Positions 17,852-27,418 of a DNA stretch of 64,000 nt are shown here, piece by piece. The stretch covers positions 80,988 through 144,987 of the forward strand of contig NZ_JAMBOP010000008.1 of NCBI RefSeq assembly GCF_023715645.1, read 5' to 3'. The translations under genes and the position numbers were made by a program. This DNA is from Bacillus cytotoxicus. GTDB taxonomy: Bacteria > Bacillota > Bacilli > Bacillales > Bacillaceae_G. The notes beneath the pieces are model-generated. The model did no database searches. It was not told where the DNA came from and saw only the letters and a program-made list of their open reading frames with translations. How positions within the stretch are numbered: position 1 is the first letter of the stretch; each line of letters starts with the position of its first letter.

Positions 17852-18700
17852 ATGGATAATTGTCTCGAAATTAAAAAAGTTTTAAATAATAATGTCATTA
17901 TTGCTGCCCATCCAGAACACGAAGAAGTGGTCGTCATTGGAAAAGGGATTGGGTTTGGGAAAAAAGCAAGAGAAACGTTACAAGTAGAACAGATTGAAAA
18001 AATGTTTGTATTAACAAATGAACGTGAACGTGAACAATACAAACTTCTAGTTCCGCATGTGAGCGAGAAATTGATTGAATTAATGAATGATCTCATGTTT
18101 TACATTCAAGATCGAGTAGAAACACCATTAAATGAGCATATTCATATTGCTTTAACCGATCATATTGCTTTTGCTATAAAACGATTAAAGCAAGGATTTA
18201 CAGTAGATAATCCATTTTTAGTGGAAACAAAAGTGTTGTATCCGAATGAATATAAAATTGCCGAAGAAGTTGTAGAATTAATTAATTCTCGCTTAAATAT
18301 TCATCTTCCAGAAGGAGAGATTGGGTTTATTGCACTGCACATTTATAGCTCTGTTACAAACTCTGAATTATCTTCGGTTAATCAAAATTCTAAATTAATT
18401 GCTCACCTTGTTTTTCTAATTGAAACGAATTTTCAATTAGAATTAGATAAAAAGAGCATTCATTACCTGCGCCTTGTTCGTCATCTGCAATATGCAATTG
18501 AACGGGTGAAGAATGGTGAGAAAGTGGAAGAATCACAAAACTTTGCGGATCTTTTAAAAGCTGAATATCCAGAGTGCTATAATTTAGCGTGGAAACTTGT
18601 AAAAGTCATGCAAAAGCAGTTGCAACTACCTGTGTACGAAGCTGAAACGATTTATTTAACGATGCATCTGCAGCGCTTAATGAAAGTCGAACAAGCTTGA
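17852..18700 (+). CDS. glcT: BglG-type transcriptional antiterminator GlcT
   Basis: An RNA-binding antiterminator that lets polymerase read through the ptsG leader when glucose is taken up. The 282-residue protein has an N-terminal co-antiterminator domain (about 1-60: KKVLNNNVIIA, GKGIGFGKK) and two PTS regulation domains. PRD1 carries the histidines in HIHIALTDHIAFAIKR and PRD2 those in HYLRLVRHLQYAIER and TMHLQR. ATG 17852 fits the family N-terminus; GGGGGGG precedes it. It lies directly before the ptsG leader. Confidence 0.93.
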   Translation: MDNCLEIKKVLNNNVIIAAHPEHEEVVVIGKGIGFGKKARETLQVEQIEKMFVLTNEREREQYKLLVPHVSEKLIELMNDLMFYIQDRVETPLNEHIHIALTDHIAFAIKRLKQGFTVDNPFLVETKVLYPNEYKIAEEVVELINSRLNIHLPEGEIGFIALHIYSSVTNSELSSVNQNSKLIAHLVFLIETNFQLELDKKSIHYLRLVRHLQYAIERVKNGEKVEESQNFADLLKAEYPECYNLAWKLVKVMQKQLQLPVYEAETIYLTMHLQRLMKVEQA

Positions 18701-18734
18701 TTTTTGTCGAAAATGTAAACGTTAAAAAAAATTG

Positions 18735-18763
18735 TTGAATCGCTTACAATTGTTATGTATAAT
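18735..18763 (+). promoter_or_regulatory. ptsG promoter
   Basis: TTGAAT (18735-18740), 17 bases, TATAAT (18758-18763). It lies upstream of a roughly 260-base leader that contains the antiterminator target. Confidence 0.6.
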
Positions 18764-18910
18764 CAATTGTACAAAGTTCTACTATATTCGACAAATGAAT
18801 AACAGTACACAAAGAAAACGTTTGCTTTAATTTGTGAACTTATTATGTATACCTATTTTTGACACGTGTTACTGATTCGATCAGGCATGAGTGAAGAAAA
18901 GATGGGAATG

Positions 18911-18966
18911 TAAGCTAACGAAAGGGACATACTACCCTTTGTATAGCTATCGTTCTATCTTTTTTC
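18911..18966 (+). promoter_or_regulatory. GlcT-controlled RAT/terminator in ptsG leader
   Basis: AGCTA-acg-AAAGGG-acatacta-CCCTTT-gta-TAGCT forms a hairpin ending in ATCTTTTTTCC, so it is a leader terminator. The AAAGGGACATACTACCC region is where the RNA antiterminator target is expected to overlap. GlcT binding here would allow ptsG expression. The rest of the 323-base gap is leader with no gene seen. Confidence 0.7.
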
Positions 18967-19023
18967 CTCATGCCTTTTGGCGTTTGTCGAAAGTATCAAT
19001 TTTATAAGAGAGGAAGGGTTTTT

Positions 19024-21084
19024 ATGTTTAAGAAAATCTTTGGTGTTCTTCAAAAAGTCGGTAAAGCGCTTATGCTACCAGTTGCAATCCTACCGGCTGC
19101 AGGAATTTTACTTGGATTTGGTAATGCATTCCAAAATCCACAGTTAACAAATCATATCCCTGCACTAAAAGCAGATTGGTTTGTTCTAGTTGCGAAAATT
19201 ATGGAACAATCTGGTGATATTATTTTCGCAAACCTGGCATTATTATTCGCAGTAGGGGTTGCCATTGGGTTGTCAAATGGTGACGGAGTAGCTGGGTTAG
19301 CAGCGTTCGTTGGATATTTAATTATGAATAAAACGATGAGCGTATTCTTAGGAGTAGACAAGCTGGTTCAAGTAACAAGCAAAGCTGGAGATCCAATTAA
19401 AACTGGTTTTTCAGATCCAGCGTATGCTCATGTATTAGGAATTCCAACACTGCAAACAGGTGTCTTTGGTGGTATTTTAGTCGGGATATTAGCCGCATAT
19501 TGTTATAATAAGTACTTTAACATTGAATTACCATCATACTTAGGATTTTTTGCTGGTAAACGTTTCGTACCAATTGCAACAGCAACATTCTCTTTACTTT
19601 TAGGGATTTTGATGTGCTTTATTTGGCCAACGATCCAAGGTGGTTTGAATTCATTCTCGCATCACATGATTGATACAAATAAAACATTAGCCGCATTTAT
19701 ATTTGGTTTAATTGAACGTTCTTTAATTCCATTTGGATTACATCATATTTTCTATGCACCATTCTGGTTTGAGTTTGGTCAATATACAAATGCAGCGGGT
19801 GACATTATTCACGGTGACCAAAAGATTTTCATGGCACAATTAAAAGATGGTGTGGAGTTAACAGCTGGTACATTTACAACTGGTAAATTCCCGTTCATGA
19901 TGTTCGGTCTTCCAGCAGCAGCGTTAGCGATGTACCATGAAGCACGTCCGGAAAATAAAAAAATAGCAGCTGGTATTTTAGCATCTGCTGCGCTAACAGC
20001 TTTCTTAACTGGTATTACAGAACCGATTGAGTTCTCATTCTTATTCGTAGCACCAGTACTATTTGGAATACATGCAGTGTTTGCTGGTTTATCCTTTATG
20101 ACTATGCAAATTTTAAACGTTAAAATCGGGATGACATTCTCTGGTGGTTTGATTGACTTTATTTTATTCGGTGTATTACCAAACCGTACAGCATGGTGGT
20201 GGGTAATTATTGTTGGTCTTGTACTAGCAGTGATTTACTACTTCGGATTCCGCTTTGCAATTCGTAAATGGGATCTAAAAACACCGGGCCGTGAAGTAGT
20301 TGAAGAAAATGACGGAGCAGGAAAAGTAGAAGCAGGCGAGCTTCCAGGTGAGATTTTATTAGCACTTGGTGGAAAAGAAAACATCGCTTCTTTAGATGCT
20401 TGTATTACACGTTTACGTGTACAAGTAAAGGAACAAAAGGATGTAAATAAAGATCGTTTAAAAGAGCTTGGAGCAGCAGGTGTTCTTGAAGTTGGTAACA
20501 ATATTCAAGCTATCTTCGGCCCAAAATCAGATACATTAAAATCACAAATTCAAGATATTATGGCAGGTCGTGCAGTGCATGTTGCAAAAGAAGTACCTGC
20601 AAAAGTAGAAGAGCCTGTTCAAAAGGATACAAATGAAGTAATTACAATTCCAATCGAAGGTAAAATTTTACCAATCACTGAAGTGCCAGATCAAGTGTTT
20701 TCTGGAAAAATGATGGGTGATGGCTTTGCAATCGAACCAATAGAGGGAACAGTAGTATCTCCTGTAAATGGTGAAATTGTGAACGTGTTCCCAACTAAAC
20801 ATGCAATCGGTATTCAATCTGAAGGCGGAAAAGAAATTTTAATTCACTTCGGTATTGATACAGTGAAATTAAATGGGGAAGGCTTTGAAGCGTTAGTTTC
20901 TCAAGGAGATAAAGTAGCACTAGGCCAACCGTTATTAAAAGTAGATATAGCGTTTGTAAAAGAAAATGTACCTTCTATTATTACGCCAATTGTTTTCACA
21001 AACTTACAAGAAGGACAGAAAGTTGAAATCAAAAAGCAAGGTAATGTCAAGAAGGGTGAAACAAACGTTATTGATATTCACTAA
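19024..21084 (+). CDS. ptsG: Glucose-specific PTS transporter subunit EIICBA
   Basis: Takes up glucose and phosphorylates it during transport. The 686-residue fusion has an EIIC membrane domain (residues ~1-410, opening [19 protein letters not shown]). The EIIB domain (~445-520) has its phosphorylated cysteine in [11 protein letters not shown]. The EIIA domain (~545-680) has its active histidine in [14 protein letters not shown] 19024 is the family start; a longer upstream reading frame is leader. The HPr and enzyme I genes that feed it phosphate follow. Confidence 0.96.
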   Translation: MFKKIFGVLQKVGKALMLPVAILPAAGILLGFGNAFQNPQLTNHIPALKADWFVLVAKIMEQSGDIIFANLALLFAVGVAIGLSNGDGVAGLAAFVGYLIMNKTMSVFLGVDKLVQVTSKAGDPIKTGFSDPAYAHVLGIPTLQTGVFGGILVGILAAYCYNKYFNIELPSYLGFFAGKRFVPIATATFSLLLGILMCFIWPTIQGGLNSFSHHMIDTNKTLAAFIFGLIERSLIPFGLHHIFYAPFWFEFGQYTNAAGDIIHGDQKIFMAQLKDGVELTAGTFTTGKFPFMMFGLPAAALAMYHEARPENKKIAAGILASAALTAFLTGITEPIEFSFLFVAPVLFGIHAVFAGLSFMTMQILNVKIGMTFSGGLIDFILFGVLPNRTAWWWVIIVGLVLAVIYYFGFRFAIRKWDLKTPGREVVEENDGAGKVEAGELPGEILLALGGKENIASLDACITRLRVQVKEQKDVNKDRLKELGAAGVLEVGNNIQAIFGPKSDTLKSQIQDIMAGRAVHVAKEVPAKVEEPVQKDTNEVITIPIEGKILPITEVPDQVFSGKMMGDGFAIEPIEGTVVSPVNGEIVNVFPTKHAIGIQSEGGKEILIHFGIDTVKLNGEGFEALVSQGDKVALGQPLLKVDIAFVKENVPSIITPIVFTNLQEGQKVEIKKQGNVKKGETNVIDIH

Positions 21085-21110
21085 AATTTAGACGTAAAAT
21101 GTTTATAATT

Positions 21111-21148
21111 ATACTAGGCGATGTGGTTGACCGTGCATCGCCTAGTAT
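21111..21148 (+). other. Long hairpin between ptsG and ptsH
   Basis: ATACTAGGCGATG pairs perfectly with CATCGCCTAGTAT across a 12-base loop. There is no T tract after it, so it is more likely an RNA processing or 3'-end stability element, or a partial terminator, separating ptsG from the ptsHI messenger. Confidence 0.65.
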
Positions 21149-21221
21149 ATAAAATAAAGATGTGGTAATATTCACATCTAGACAACTTCAAATAATTGTA
21201 GTTTAAAGGAGATAGATTATT

Positions 21222-21485
21222 ATGGAAAAAATCTTTAAAGTAACTAGCGACTCTGGAATTCATGCTCGTCCAGCAACTTTACTTGTTAACACTGCAAGCA
21301 AATTCGGTGCGGATATTAACTTAGAATATAATGGTAAAACTGTAAACTTAAAATCAATTATGGGTGTTATGTCTTTAGGTATTCAACAAGGCGCAGAAAT
21401 CAAGATTACTGCAAACGGTGATGATGCAGCTCAAGCAGTAGCAGCTATCGAAGAAACAATGAAAAACGAAGGATTGGGAGAGTAA
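21222..21485 (+). CDS. ptsH: Phosphocarrier protein HPr
   Basis: General PTS phosphocarrier and, when phosphorylated on serine, a CcpA co-repressor. The 87-residue protein has the catalytic histidine (His14 here, in [11 protein letters not shown]) and the regulatory serine (Ser45, in [12 protein letters not shown]). AAAGGAG precedes the ATG. Its TAATG junction overlaps the start of ptsI by one base, giving coupled translation. Confidence 0.98.
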   Translation: MEKIFKVTSDSGIHARPATLLVNTASKFGADINLEYNGKTVNLKSIMGVMSLGIQQGAEIKITANGDDAAQAVAAIEETMKNEGLGE

Positions 21486-23197
21486 TGACTCTTAATATTA
21501 AAGGGATTGCTGCATCAAGTGGTATTGCCATTGCAAAGGCATTCCGTTTAGAAAATCCTGAATTTAACATTGAAAAGAAAACGATTTCGGATGAAGCTGC
21601 GGAAATCGCACGCTTAGAATATGCGCTTGAAAAATCAAAATCTGAATTAGAAGCAATTAAAAATCATGCTTTTGCTGAGCTTGGTGCTGATAAAGCTGCG
21701 ATCTTTGAAGCACATTTATTAGTATTAAATGATCCAGAACTAGTAACCCCAGTAAAAGATAAAGTGACTGGCGAAAAAATAAATGCTGAATTCGCGATGG
21801 ATGAAGTTGCATCAATGTTCATTTCTATGTTTGAGAGCATGGATAACGAATATATGAAAGAACGTGCAGCAGATATTCGTGATGTGACAAAGCGTGTTAT
21901 TGCACATCTACTTGGCATTAACTTCTCAAATCCTAGCACAATTTCTGAAGAAGTAATCATTATTGCAGAAGATTTAACACCATCTGATACAGCTCAGTTA
22001 AACCGTAAATATGCTAAAGGTTTTACAACTGATATTGGTGGACGTACATCTCACTCTGCAATTATGGCTCGCTCTATGGAAATACCAGCTGTTGTTGGTA
22101 CAAAAGTTGTTATGGAACAAATCCAAAACGGCGATATCGTAATTATCGACGGTTTAGACGGAGAAGTAATTGTAAACCCATCTGAAGAAACGCTTCGTGC
22201 TTATGAAGAGAAGAAAGCAAAATTTGAAGAACAAAAAGTAGAATGGGCAAAATTAAAAAATGAAGCGACAGTTACAGCAGATCATCACCATGTTGAGCTT
22301 GTTGCAAACATCGGTACACCGAAAGATGTAAAAGGTATTATTGATAACGGCGGAGAAGGCGTTGGCTTATATCGTACAGAATTCTTATACATGGGCCGTG
22401 ACAATCTTCCAACAGAAGAAGAACAATTTGAAGCATACAAAGCTGTTCTTGAAGGTGTCGGAGAAGGTCAGCCAGTTGTCGTTCGTACACTTGACATTGG
22501 TGGCGATAAGGAGCTTCCATACTTACATTTACCAAAAGAAATGAACCCGTTCTTAGGCTACCGTGCAATTCGCTTATGCTTAGAAGAACAGGATATCTTC
22601 CGTACACAACTTCGTGCTTTACTTCGTGCAAGTGTATACGGTAACTTGAAAATTATGTTTCCAATGATTGCAACTCTTGATGAATTCCGTCAAGCAAAAG
22701 CAGTTTTATTAGAAGAGAAAGAGAAACTTGTACAAGCGAGTGTAGCTGTTTCAGACACTATTGAAGTAGGTATGATGGTTGAAATCCCTGCTTCAGCAGT
22801 ACTGGCTGACCAATTTGCAAAAGAAGTAGATTTCTTCTCTATCGGAACGAACGACTTAATTCAATACACAATGGCAGCGGATCGTATGAATGAACGCGTA
22901 TCTTACCTATATCAACCATATAATCCAGCGATTTTACGTCTTGTAAAAATGGTTATTGATGCAGCTCATAAAGAAGGAAAATGGGCTGGTATGTGCGGTG
23001 AGATGGCTGGGGATGCCCTAGCAATTCCATTGTTAGTTGGATTAGGATTAGATGAGTTTAGCATGAGTGCAACATCTATTCTTCCAGCGAGAACACAAAT
23101 TCGCAAGCTTTCAAAAGAACAAATGGAAGAATTAGCACAAAAAGCTTTAAACATGTCAACTGCTGAAGAAGTAGTTGAACTTGTAAAAAGTATTTAG
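21485..23197 (+). CDS. ptsI: PTS enzyme I (phosphoenolpyruvate-protein phosphotransferase)
   Basis: Moves phosphate from PEP to HPr, the entry point of all PTS sugars. The 570-residue protein has the phosphohistidine motif [13 protein letters not shown] near residue 190. The PEP-binding barrel carries [18 protein letters not shown] and [16 protein letters not shown], and the catalytic cysteine is in GMCGEMAG. It begins inside the ptsH stop codon and ends before a strong terminator. Confidence 0.98.
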   Translation: MTLNIKGIAASSGIAIAKAFRLENPEFNIEKKTISDEAAEIARLEYALEKSKSELEAIKNHAFAELGADKAAIFEAHLLVLNDPELVTPVKDKVTGEKINAEFAMDEVASMFISMFESMDNEYMKERAADIRDVTKRVIAHLLGINFSNPSTISEEVIIIAEDLTPSDTAQLNRKYAKGFTTDIGGRTSHSAIMARSMEIPAVVGTKVVMEQIQNGDIVIIDGLDGEVIVNPSEETLRAYEEKKAKFEEQKVEWAKLKNEATVTADHHHVELVANIGTPKDVKGIIDNGGEGVGLYRTEFLYMGRDNLPTEEEQFEAYKAVLEGVGEGQPVVVRTLDIGGDKELPYLHLPKEMNPFLGYRAIRLCLEEQDIFRTQLRALLRASVYGNLKIMFPMIATLDEFRQAKAVLLEEKEKLVQASVAVSDTIEVGMMVEIPASAVLADQFAKEVDFFSIGTNDLIQYTMAADRMNERVSYLYQPYNPAILRLVKMVIDAAHKEGKWAGMCGEMAGDALAIPLLVGLGLDEFSMSATSILPARTQIRKLSKEQMEELAQKALNMSTAEEVVELVKSI

Positions 23198-23200
23198 TGG

Positions 23201-23242
23201 AAAAATCTGGTACTGATTTGAAATCGGTACCAGATTTTTTTA
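23201..23242 (+). terminator. Terminator of ptsHI
   Basis: AAAAATCTGGTAC pairs with GTACCAGATTTTT, then a T run. Confidence 0.87.
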
Positions 23243-23273
23243 TGCAATTCATTTTTTGTGGATTTTGTATTTT

Positions 23274-23422
23274 GCATAAATACAAGTTGAAAAAACGATA
23301 TGAAAATCTCTTTCTTTTGAGGAGAGGATGAGAGCATCTGTCCATGCGTACAAGCGGTCAGGGCTTTTAAACAAAGGGAGCAAGCAAGTGCAGGTTATGG
23401 CGTAGCGATAATTTATATATTG
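23274..23422 (+). repeat. bcr-like interspersed repeat (copy 6, internal deletion)
   Basis: Starts ATAAATACAAGTTGAAAAAAC; core GAGAGCATCTGTCCATGC and AAGCGGTCAGGGC. The CCTGCCACATGC segment present in other copies is missing. Confidence 0.82.
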
Positions 23423-23436
23423 AAACATTGAAATAG

Positions 23437-23713
23437 ATTGTAACTACTCAGTCATACATTTCATTTAGAAGTTTGGTAAGGAGTATGATTTCAGCGCCCT
23501 TTATTACCTATAGAAAGTTATTTTCATTTTCCAGCATATAAATTGCTGTCATGAAGATACAAATGGCAATGCACCTTGCTACCTCTCTTTGCTTTAAAAC
23601 TTTGCACGTGGCAGGAAAAGGCCCTGACCGCTCCTATGCATGGCCAGTCCCTCTCGCCCATTTAAAAAATGCTTTTTTGCCTTTTTCTCATAGAGTGACT
23701 GAGTAGTTACAAT
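23437..23713 (-). repeat. Composite repeat: bcr-like core bracketed by long terminal inverted repeats
   Basis: ATTGTAACTACTCAGTCA at the left and TGACTGAGTAGTTACAAT at the right form 18-base terminal inverted repeats. Between them is a core in minus orientation (GGCCCTGACCGCTCCTATG). About 277 bases, without a transposase: the structure of a miniature inverted-repeat element. Together with copy 6 it explains the 609-base gap after ptsI. Confidence 0.85.
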
Positions 23714-23806
23714 GAATTTATATATGTAATTGTTTTCGAGTTACTCAACCTGTAATATAAATAAAACCAGGAAAGCCATTGCTTTCCTGGGAATTAATTA
23801 CTCTTA

Positions 23807-24100
23807 TTAGAAAGCGATAGCTACAACGTCATGTGGGCAAACGCGTAATAAAGCTGCACCAGCTATATTGCCTCCTGAGAAAAGTGCTACGCCATTTGAG
23901 AAGCCTTCAAATACAACGTTATTGAAAGTACCGTTATCTCTAATTGTTAATAGAGCGATTCGAGTGCCAATTGACAGGTTTCTAAGAACATTACATAAAC
24001 GATTTCTATGATCTTCTTCGTGTTTCACGTGTTGTTCTTGTTTTACGTGGTGCTCGCGTCTACGGCAGTCGCAGTCATCAAATCCAAAACATCCGAACAT
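23807..24100 (-). CDS. Cys/His-rich small protein, possible spore coat component
   Basis: A 97-residue protein not assigned to a named family. The N-terminus MFGCFGFDDCDCRRREHH is followed by a charged stretch with the repeat HVKQEQHVKHEED. A C-terminal beta-rich domain (about residues 35-97) reads LSIGTRIALLTIRDNGTF and ends VCPHDVVAIAF. Cysteine- and histidine-rich heads of this kind occur in coat proteins of the group, so a spore role is inferred. AAGGGGGTGAG gives a strong start at 24100; an upstream in-frame ATG has no ribosome site. A CCAGGAAAGC/GCTTTCCTGG hairpin follows the gene. Confidence 0.6.
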   Translation of the reverse strand: MFGCFGFDDCDCRRREHHVKQEQHVKHEEDHRNRLCNVLRNLSIGTRIALLTIRDNGTFNNVVFEGFSNGVALFSGGNIAGAALLRVCPHDVVAIAF

Positions 24101-24290
24101 AATTCTCACCCCCTTCACATTAATAAGATATGCTTTAGGTACATGCATGGTTTGGACATAGTGAAGAATTTTTTTTAGATTTTTTCCTATTTTTTAGGAA
24201 AGGAATAAATGTTTTAGGGAGAATGTTGTTATTTCTCTTATAACATATGAAAATAGGGAAATGCGGGGTTGGACAAAAAATGATATGCAT

Positions 24291-24335
24291 AAAAAAAAGA
24301 CTGCTTCTTTTTCATAAAGACAGTCTTATACTTTT
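24291..24335 (-). terminator. Terminator of small membrane protein gene
   Basis: On the minus strand AAGACTG...CAGTCTT closes a hairpin that is followed by a run of T (the A run at 24291-24298). Confidence 0.75.
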
Positions 24336-24544
24336 TTGCTTTTATATAAAACAATAATATATACAGGAAGTGCGAATAGTAATGGTGCAAAGGAGCGAGG
24401 GGTATATTGACTCATTTCTGATTGAAGCGTTGTTTCTTTTGAAAACTGTAGCATCGCAATATTTGTCATATCCCCAACGAAGTACAGAAGCAGTACTGTG
24501 ACTATGTAGCACAATATAGCGATAAAGCTTCCATATAAATTCAA
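24326..24544 (-). CDS. Small two-helix membrane protein, unknown function
   Basis: A 72-residue protein with two hydrophobic helices (FIAILCYIVTVLLLYFVG and APLLFALPVYIIVLY) flanking a polar middle, and a lysine-rich end. TTG 24544 is chosen because GTGAGGG lies seven bases upstream; the ATG 24 bases earlier has no ribosome site. No family recognised. Confidence 0.55.
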   Translation of the reverse strand: MNLYGSFIAILCYIVTVLLLYFVGDMTNIAMLQFSKETTLQSEMSQYTPRSFAPLLFALPVYIIVLYKSKKV

Positions 24545-24674
24545 CAAAAATCCCTCACTTGTTATCATTTTGTTACTATTGTATCACAATTGTAACAAAA
24601 AAGCATCTTTAGATTACAATCTACTATTCCTAGGTAGTACTTCACTCTTAATATTTAGAGTGAAGTACAGACGA

Positions 24675-24902
24675 GTAACTACACAGTCCCTCTATAAAAA
24701 AAGGCAGAAAACCACTTTCTTTTTAGGTTGGCGAGAGCAACTGGCCATACTAGGAGCGGTCAGGGCCTTTTCCTGCCACGTGCAACGTTTTAAAACAGAG
24801 AAAGGTAGCGAGGTGCATTGCCCTTTTTTATCTTCATGACAGCAATCTAGATGCTGAAACATGAAAATAACTTTCCAAGGAAATGTATGACTGAGTAGTT
24901 AC
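24675..24902 (+). repeat. Composite repeat (second copy, plus orientation)
   Basis: Left inverted repeat GTAACTACACAGTCC, right TGACTGAGTAGTTAC; core GGTTGGCGAGAGCAACTGG and AGGAGCGGTCAGGGCC. 228 bases. Confidence 0.82.
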
Positions 24903-24906
24903 AAAG

Positions 24907-25062
24907 ACGATAGATATGTGCAAGTTTAAAAGCTTTAGAGGAGGACGAGAGTATCTAGCTATACATAGAAGCGGTTCAGGGCCTTTTCCTGCCGCATGTG
25001 AGGTTTCAAACAAAGGAGAAAGCAAGTAGAGGTCATGGTGTAGTCTACATAATCGCTGTCAT
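24907..25062 (+). repeat. bcr-like interspersed repeat (copy 7), adjoining the composite copy
   Basis: Core GACGAGAGTATCTAGC and AGAAGCGGTTCAGGGCC. It starts within a few bases of the inverted repeat of the preceding composite element, so one may have inserted beside or into the other. Confidence 0.78.
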
Positions 25063-25091
25063 ATTTAAAGTTGGTGAAAAAGTAAGAGATG

Positions 25092-25117
25092 AAAAAAACC
25101 TCCTTTGATGGAGGTTT
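25092..25117 (-). terminator. Terminator of nitroreductase gene
   Basis: AAACCTCC-tttgat-GGAGGTTT hairpin just past the stop, with a T run on the minus strand. Confidence 0.82.
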
Positions 25118-25121
25118 CACT

Positions 25122-25739
25122 TTATTTTGCCCATTCTGTTACTTGTTCTACGCTCATACGTGGTGCTGGGTGTCCTGCTAATGTAGATTCACCAATTGTA
25201 ATTAACATAATTGGAATGTAACGAGAAGAAACGTTAAACTCTTCCATTAATGATTGTGAGTTGAATCCTCCAATTGCACATGTATCCCAACCAGTTGCTT
25301 TTGCTGCAAGCATAAGCTGCATTGCTGCTAAAGAGGCATTTGAGAATGCTGCATCACGTGGGTATTGTTCACGTTGATATGCACTTTCAATATTTCGCGC
25401 TAAACGATTTTTTGCTTCTTCCTGCATAAGTCCTTGATCAATAAGTGGACCATATACAGAATCAACACTTTTATATGCCTCTAGGTCGCCTAAAATAGCA
25501 ACAACTGCGGAGGCATCGAGAATTTGTTGTTGATTATATGCAATTGGATGTAAACGGCGTTGTACATCCTCTCCTTGGAATACAAGGAATTTCCAATGCT
25601 GTAGATTCCATGCTGATGGTGCTTGTCCAGCTGCTTTTAAAATATCATTTAGTTCCTCTTTTGAAATTTTTTTTTCAGGGTTGAAAGCACGATTAGATGT
25701 ACGTTCGTATAAAACAGTAAAGAAATCTTGTTTTGTCAT
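25122..25739 (-). CDS. Nitroreductase-family FMN oxidoreductase
   Basis: A 205-residue NAD(P)H-dependent flavin oxidoreductase. It has the FMN phosphate-binding start ERTSNRAFNPEKKIS, the substrate-side segment QAPSAWNLQHWKFLV, and the conserved GWDTCAIGGF near residue 150. Similar in size and sequence style to YdgI/YodC of B. subtilis. CGGAGGAAC precedes the ATG at 25739. The physiological substrate (quinones, nitro compounds or others) is not known. Confidence 0.88.
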   Translation of the reverse strand: MTKQDFFTVLYERTSNRAFNPEKKISKEELNDILKAAGQAPSAWNLQHWKFLVFQGEDVQRRLHPIAYNQQQILDASAVVAILGDLEAYKSVDSVYGPLIDQGLMQEEAKNRLARNIESAYQREQYPRDAAFSNASLAAMQLMLAAKATGWDTCAIGGFNSQSLMEEFNVSSRYIPIMLITIGESTLAGHPAPRMSVEQVTEWAK

Positions 25740-25886
25740 TATAGTTCCTCCGAGTATCGTTTTTAATTGGAATTATTTCTGGATGAAAAAATGTTCCTTA
25801 CTTACATTTTGTTAGTTTATACTGTAAAAGGATATAATATATATATTTCTATTGTCAAGTCTTTTGAAAAAAGATAGGGGGAATAG

Positions 25887-25955
25887 ATGGTATTCGCACA
25901 GGAGTCTGATTTATCGTTTACATACAATAAAAAGATGATACAGAGCTTCAATTAA
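25887..25955 (+). CDS. Possible 22-residue leader peptide
   Basis: ATG 25887 follows AGGGGGAATAG and encodes MVFAQESDLSFTYNKKMIQ plus three residues. It lies in the 269-base gap before the PAS-GGDEF gene. No family; included only because of the ribosome-site spacing. Confidence 0.2.
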   Translation: MVFAQESDLSFTYNKKMIQSFN

Positions 25956-26008
25956 GTTACCATGGACAAATTAAGTTCTTTTAAGTTTGTAAGAATGGGA
26001 TAAATAAA

Positions 26009-27319
26009 GTGAGTGAAAGCCTAATGGTGAACATTCTACATTTTTTATTGGAACATACAGTTTTTCAAAATGTATTAAAGGATCTCGATATGAATGTTTT
26101 GTATATTGAAGATGGTCATAACGAGAGAGACGCAATTGCAATGGTAAAGCCAAAGTGTTTGTTTTTGGCACATAGTTTTGAAGAAGGAAAAATATTGTTT
26201 GGAAAAGTTCAGCCGCAAATCGTGATTATATACATTACGAAAGCTTCTCAGGTTGATTTTGTGAAGGAAGTATTCAATTCAGATATTTCATTTATCATTG
26301 TATGGAGTGAAGAAGTGACATATCAATTTGTTGATTTAATTAAACTTGGTGTACGAAATATTATCTTACCGCCAATTACGCCGCAATCTGTACTTGCTGA
26401 AGTACAAAAAAGTGTGTATGAGTTGTCATTAGTTAAACAAGTCATATTACAGCAAGAGTTACTTCAAATGATGTTTGATTTTCAGAATGATTTACTGTTT
26501 ATTCTAGAAGATGATGAAATAATAGATTGCAATACGAATTTTTTACGTTTTTTCGGATACGAAGATCTTATGTCATATCATGAGTACCATATGACATTTG
26601 CAGAACATTTTGTCCAGGAAAATGGATATTATATCGCGGAAAATAATACAATGTGGATTGATGATTGCTTAACGCACTCAAGAAAAATTAAAATGTATAA
26701 TGAGATAGGAGAAGCAAGAGTATTCTTGCTTCGTATTGCTCCGTTACCTAATGATGTATCGAGATTCATCGCGACATGTACAGATATTACAGCGTTAGAA
26801 GAAGAATATAAAGAGCAAGAGCGTTTAGTAACAACTGATTCTCTGACGAATGTTTATAATAGAATGAAGTTTCAAATACTATTCTCAGAAGGCTTGGAAA
26901 CTGCAATACGAATGAATCAATCATTTGCTCTTGTTTTATTTAATCTGGATGATTTCAAAAAAGTAAATGACACGTATGGGCAGGATTTTGGAGACTTAGC
27001 ACTAGTACAATTGGCGGAACTTGTAACAGCAAAATTACAGACTCATCATGTTTTTGCAAGGTGGAGTGGAGAAGAATTTATTCTTTTTTTATCTCAAACA
27101 ACTGAAAAAGAAGCATTTCAAATTGCAGAAGCACTCCGGTTTTTTATTGAAACAAAAAATTTTTCTGGAATTTCAAAGATAACAGCAAGCTTTGGTGTTG
27201 CGGCGTTTGAAAATGGAATTACACAAGAAATGTTATTGCATCGAGTAAATATTGCATTATATGAAGCAAAGAAAAAGGGGAAAAATCAAGTGTGTTTATA
27301 TCGTAAAGAAAAAATGTGA
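26009..27319 (+). CDS. Pseudo-receiver/PAS/GGDEF signalling protein
   Basis: A 436-residue cytosolic protein. Residues ~25-145 resemble a CheY-like receiver, but the usual phospho-aspartate position falls in PQIVIIYITK, with no aspartate. A PAS domain follows (about 150-265; FILEDDEIIDCNTNFLRFFGY), then a GGDEF domain (about 270-436). That domain contains DSLTNVYNRMKF, LDDFKKVNDTYGQDFGD and the active-site motif WSGEEF, with serine in place of the first glycine. It may still make cyclic di-GMP, since SGEEF/SGDEF variants can be active, or act as a GTP sensor. GTG start after AATGGGA. Monocistronic. Confidence 0.8.
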   Translation: MSESLMVNILHFLLEHTVFQNVLKDLDMNVLYIEDGHNERDAIAMVKPKCLFLAHSFEEGKILFGKVQPQIVIIYITKASQVDFVKEVFNSDISFIIVWSEEVTYQFVDLIKLGVRNIILPPITPQSVLAEVQKSVYELSLVKQVILQQELLQMMFDFQNDLLFILEDDEIIDCNTNFLRFFGYEDLMSYHEYHMTFAEHFVQENGYYIAENNTMWIDDCLTHSRKIKMYNEIGEARVFLLRIAPLPNDVSRFIATCTDITALEEEYKEQERLVTTDSLTNVYNRMKFQILFSEGLETAIRMNQSFALVLFNLDDFKKVNDTYGQDFGDLALVQLAELVTAKLQTHHVFARWSGEEFILFLSQTTEKEAFQIAEALRFFIETKNFSGISKITASFGVAAFENGITQEMLLHRVNIALYEAKKKGKNQVCLYRKEKM

Positions 27320-27418
27320 TTTTTTTCGCAACAAATTGTTGCGATTTTTTTTTATTAACGGATAATGGGAAAGAGGGGAGGAGTAAATATTTAAGATGCG
27401 ATGGAGGATTTTTAAGAA

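Noticed and set aside
21111-21148. ptsG-ptsH hairpin as a factor-independent terminator
   Set aside because: The stem is perfect but the following sequence has no T run; listed as a processing or stability hairpin instead.
23274-25062. Closely spaced repeats considered as a CRISPR array
   Set aside because: Units are 150-280 bases, diverged and in both orientations, with no regular 25-40 base repeats, no spacers and no cas genes.
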